NCBI GenBank assembly: GCA_937991645.1
Contig: CALKPL010000042.1
Location: forward strand, 1 to 16,594
Reading direction: 5' to 3'
Source: UMGS1783 sp900555065
GTDB lineage: Bacteria; Bacillota; Clostridia; Oscillospirales; UMGS1783
Length of the DNA: 16,594 bases
Position 1 is the stretch's first letter. The number at the start of each line of letters is the position of its first letter. The notes below the pieces were generated by a model that saw nothing but the letters and a program-made list of their open reading frames with translations, did not search any database and was not told the DNA's origin. This document shows positions 14,287 through 16,594 of this stretch, one piece after another. Made by a program: the position numbers and the translations under genes.

Positions 14287-15054
14287 ATGAATCAGGTGCG
14301 AAAACTGGTGGTCAAGGTGGGCACCTCCACCCTGACCCACGAGAACGGGCGGCTGAATCTGCTGCACATCGACAAGCTTGTGCGGGCCATCGCCGACGTG
14401 TCCGGGACCGGCGTGCATACGCTGCTTGTCTCCTCCGGCGCCATTGCGGTGGGCGTGTCGAGCCTCGGGCTTGAAAAGCGGCCGACCGATATACCCGGCA
14501 GGCAGGCCACCGCCGCCGTCGGCCAGACCAGGCTGATGCATGTGTACGAAAAGATGTTCGACGAGTACGGCTACCGCGTCGGACAGATCCTGCTCTCGCA
14601 CGACGTGCTCGACAAACCCGACTGGCTCTTCAACGTGCAGAACACGGTGAACCGCCTGTTCGAATACAATGTCATACCGATTGCAAACGAGAACGACACC
14701 GTCGCCGTTGACGATATCAAAATCGAAAACGATACGCTTTCGGCCACAGTCGCGGTAATTACAAAGGCCGACCTACTCGTCCTGTTCTCCGATATCGACG
14801 GTCTGTACGACCGCGACCCGCATCTGCCGGGCGCCACCCTGATTCAGCGGGTGGACAGAATCACCGACGATATCCGCGCCATGGCGGGCGGGCGCGGCAC
14901 TGAGCGCGGCACAGGCGGGATGCAGACCAAGCTCAAAGCCGCAGAAATTGCGAACAAGGCGGGCATTCCCATGATCTTGGCCAACGGGAACAGGCCGGAG
15001 TGCCTTTACGAGATTTTAGAGGGGAAAAACCCGGGCACAATATTTTTACCCTGA
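14287..15054 (+). CDS. proB: Glutamate 5-kinase (short form without PUA domain)
   Basis: It phosphorylates glutamate to gamma-glutamyl phosphate, the first and normally feedback-inhibited step of proline synthesis. The 255 residues make up the amino-acid-kinase domain only: KVGTSTL near the N-terminus, SSGAIAVG, NENDTVAVDDI, FSDIDGLYDRDP, and the substrate loop RGTGGMQTKLKAA. The C-terminal PUA domain of E. coli-type ProB (about 367 residues) is missing; such short forms are known in Firmicutes. The start at 14287 gives the typical MNQVRKLVVKVGTS, with GGTGA at 14276-14280. Other ATGs at 14274 and 14282 are out of frame. proA follows 25 bases downstream. Confidence 0.96.
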   Translation: MNQVRKLVVKVGTSTLTHENGRLNLLHIDKLVRAIADVSGTGVHTLLVSSGAIAVGVSSLGLEKRPTDIPGRQATAAVGQTRLMHVYEKMFDEYGYRVGQILLSHDVLDKPDWLFNVQNTVNRLFEYNVIPIANENDTVAVDDIKIENDTLSATVAVITKADLLVLFSDIDGLYDRDPHLPGATLIQRVDRITDDIRAMAGGRGTERGTGGMQTKLKAAEIANKAGIPMILANGNRPECLYEILEGKNPGTIFLP

Positions 15055-15079
15055 ACGGGAATAGGTGGGGGGACCAATC

Positions 15080-16336
15080 ATGGACACAATCGTCAAGCAG
15101 CTGGAAGCGATGTGCGGCAAAGCCCGCGCCGCTTCCGATATCCTCGCCACGGCGGGGACCAGAAAAAAGAACCAGACGCTGCGGAAAATTGCGCAGAAGC
15201 TCGATGAGAGCCGGCAACTGATTTTTGCCGAAAACGCTAAAGACCTTGAAGAGGGAAGGAAAAACGGCATGAGCGCCTCCCTGCTCGACCGGCTCGCCAT
15301 CACCGGCAAGGTAGTTGACGGGCTGATGGAAAGCGCCCTGCAGATCGCGGACATGGATGACCCTGTCGGAGAAGAGCTCAGCCGGTCCGTACGCCCAAAC
15401 GGGCTTGTCGTGCAGAAGGTGCGCGTGCCTTTCGGCGTAATCGGGATTATCTATGAGGCGCGGCCCAATGTCACCGTCGATTCGGCGCTGCTCTGCCTCA
15501 AGTCGTCAAACGCCGTTATTCTGCGCGGCGGCCGTGAGGCGATACGTTCCAATCAATGCTTAGCCTCGCTCATGCGCGACGTTCTGGCCGAACAGGGCCT
15601 GGACCCTGAAGCCGTACAACTCGTTACCGATACCACCCGCGATTCCGCAACGGCCATGATGCGGCTGAAGGGGAAGATCGACCTGCTCATCCCGCGCGGC
15701 GGAAAGGGTCTGATTCAGTCAGTGGTGCAGAACGCCGTCGTGCCCGTAATTGAGACGGGCGTGGGCAACTGTCACGTGTATGTAGACGGCGCGGCCGACC
15801 GCGATATGGCGGCGGCGGTCGTATTCAATGCGAAAACTTCGCGGCCTTCGGTCTGCAATGCGGCTGAAACCATGCTCGTGGACCAGGCGATCGCGCCGGC
15901 GTTCCTGCCCGGTATATGCCAGCTGCTGGACGCGGGCGGCGTGATCCTGCGCGGCTGCGAGCGAACGCGCGCCATTGTGCCCGCCGTCCTGCCCGCGACG
16001 GAAGAGGATTTCTACACCGAATACAACGACTTGATCATGGCGGTGAAAGTGGTCGACGGCGTGGACGGTGCGATCGGCCACATCAACAAGTACGGCAGCC
16101 AGCACAGCGAGGCCATAATTACGCAGGACGCGGCGGCGGCGGAGCGGTTTATGAACCTAGTGGACGCGGCGGCCGTCTATGTCAACGCCTCTACGCGTTT
16201 TACCGATGGGTTCGAGTTCGGCCTCGGCGCGGAAATCGGCATTTCGACCCAAAAACTGCATGCGCGCGGGCCGATGGGGCTGAAAGAGCTTACGACTTAT
16301 AAATACAAGGTCTACGGCGAAGGACAGATCCGCTGA
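15080..16336 (+). CDS. proA: Gamma-glutamyl phosphate reductase
   Basis: It reduces gamma-glutamyl phosphate to glutamate-5-semialdehyde with NADPH, the second step of proline synthesis, probably in a complex with ProB. The 418 residues fit the family. Signatures include VPFGVIGIIYEARPNVTVD, LILRGG-like AVILRGGREA, IPRGGKGLI, and the catalytic Cys259 in SRPSVCNAAE; FGLGAEIGIST lies near the end. The frame opens at a GTG at 15065, but AGGTGGGGGG (15063-15072) points to the ATG at 15080. The third gene, proC, is not in the window. Confidence 0.97.
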   Translation: MDTIVKQLEAMCGKARAASDILATAGTRKKNQTLRKIAQKLDESRQLIFAENAKDLEEGRKNGMSASLLDRLAITGKVVDGLMESALQIADMDDPVGEELSRSVRPNGLVVQKVRVPFGVIGIIYEARPNVTVDSALLCLKSSNAVILRGGREAIRSNQCLASLMRDVLAEQGLDPEAVQLVTDTTRDSATAMMRLKGKIDLLIPRGGKGLIQSVVQNAVVPVIETGVGNCHVYVDGAADRDMAAAVVFNAKTSRPSVCNAAETMLVDQAIAPAFLPGICQLLDAGGVILRGCERTRAIVPAVLPATEEDFYTEYNDLIMAVKVVDGVDGAIGHINKYGSQHSEAIITQDAAAAERFMNLVDAAAVYVNASTRFTDGFEFGLGAEIGISTQKLHARGPMGLKELTTYKYKVYGEGQIR

Positions 16337-16360
16337 CGGGTTCGGTCCGGGTTAAATGTT

Positions 16361-16384
16361 CCGGCTCTGAAAAACAGATGCCGG
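16361..16384 (+). other. Hairpin after proA, no T-run
   Basis: CCGGCTCTG (16361-16369) pairs with CAGATGCCGG (16375-16384), with one bulged T and an A-rich loop. No T-run follows; the tRNA promoter comes next. It may protect the proBA mRNA end or be a weak terminator. Confidence 0.3.
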
Positions 16385-16392
16385 CCAGGCGC

Positions 16393-16421
16393 TTGACAGC
16401 GGGGCCGACATCATCTATACT
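16393..16421 (+). promoter_or_regulatory. Promoter of tRNA-Leu
   Basis: A perfect TTGACA (16393-16398), 17-base spacer, and TATACT (16416-16421). This is the best sigma-A-like promoter in the window, fitting a stable RNA gene. Confidence 0.85.
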
Positions 16422-16463
16422 GTGTTTTGCACCGCTGGGCGAATTAACCGCCCGGCGGCATAT

Positions 16464-16547
16464 GCGGGCGTGGCGGAATTGGCAGACGCGCCAGACTTAG
16501 GATCTGGTGGGATCCCCGTGCAGGTTCAAGTCCTGTCGCCCGCACCA
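16464..16547 (+). tRNA. tRNA-Leu (anticodon UAG)
   Basis: This is an 84-base class II tRNA with a long variable arm. The acceptor stem GCGGGCG/CGCCCGC is closed. The anticodon stem CCAGA/TCTGG surrounds the loop CTTAGGA, giving anticodon TAG and reading CUA-type leucine codons. GGTTCAAGTCC forms the T loop, and A plus CCA are encoded at the 3' end. Confidence 0.97.
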
Positions 16548-16548
16548 C

Positions 16549-16586
16549 GTCGCTGCGGACGGCATATCGTTCGCAGCGACTTTTTT
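16549..16586 (+). terminator. Intrinsic terminator of tRNA-Leu
   Basis: GTCGCTGCG (16549-16557) pairs with CGCAGCGAC (16572-16580), with extra ACG/CGT pairing inside the loop. TTTTTT follows at 16581-16586. Confidence 0.92.
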
Positions 16587-16594
16587 GCAAAAGT

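Noticed and set aside
1..16594. CRISPR array, insertion sequence or phage genes
   Set aside because: No regularly spaced direct repeats, transposase or integrase motifs, or phage structural genes were seen on either strand.

Overview
The window looks like chromosomal DNA from a high-GC member of the Firmicutes, class Clostridia or close to it. The evidence is a T-box leader in front of hisS-aspS, a DUF4321 gene next to maf, AGGAGG-type ribosome binding sites throughout, lipobox lipoproteins, and a tRNA-Leu with encoded CCA. No species can be named from the sequence alone.

Left end (1-3600, + strand): the 3' part of a DNRLRE-domain protein that ends in a Cys/His domain resembling a papain-like or NlpC-like peptidase or toxin tip. 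Two mutually homologous lipoprotein genes of unknown function follow. Base composition falls abruptly inside the first gene and stays low through the first lipoprotein, which suggests an acquired toxin-tip cassette with candidate immunity genes. A bidirectional terminator (3565-3600) separates this block from the convergent genes that follow.

Middle (3717-14100, - strand), read from right to left: zapA, dut, a DUF4321 membrane protein and maf form one tight, partly overlapping cluster. A 465-bp gap without a gene follows, then mreC, mreD and mrdA (PBP2), then a second gap of about 375 bp, then minD and mgsA, then a T-box leader and hisS-aspS. This is the familiar clostridial cell-shape/division locus, but mreB, minC, minE and rodA are absent from their usual places. 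The first gap, where mreB would be expected, holds a strong terminator and possibly a small-RNA gene. The MinD protein lacks a recognisable C-terminal membrane-targeting helix.

Right end (14101-16594): a divergent promoter region separates zapA (-) from proB-proA (+), the first two enzymes of proline synthesis. A tRNA-Leu(UAG) with a near-consensus promoter and an intrinsic terminator closes the window.

Overall, most of the window is housekeeping (translation, proline, nucleotide sanitation, division and elongation). The accessory part is the first 3.5 kb, and the most unusual housekeeping feature is the reduced mre/min locus.
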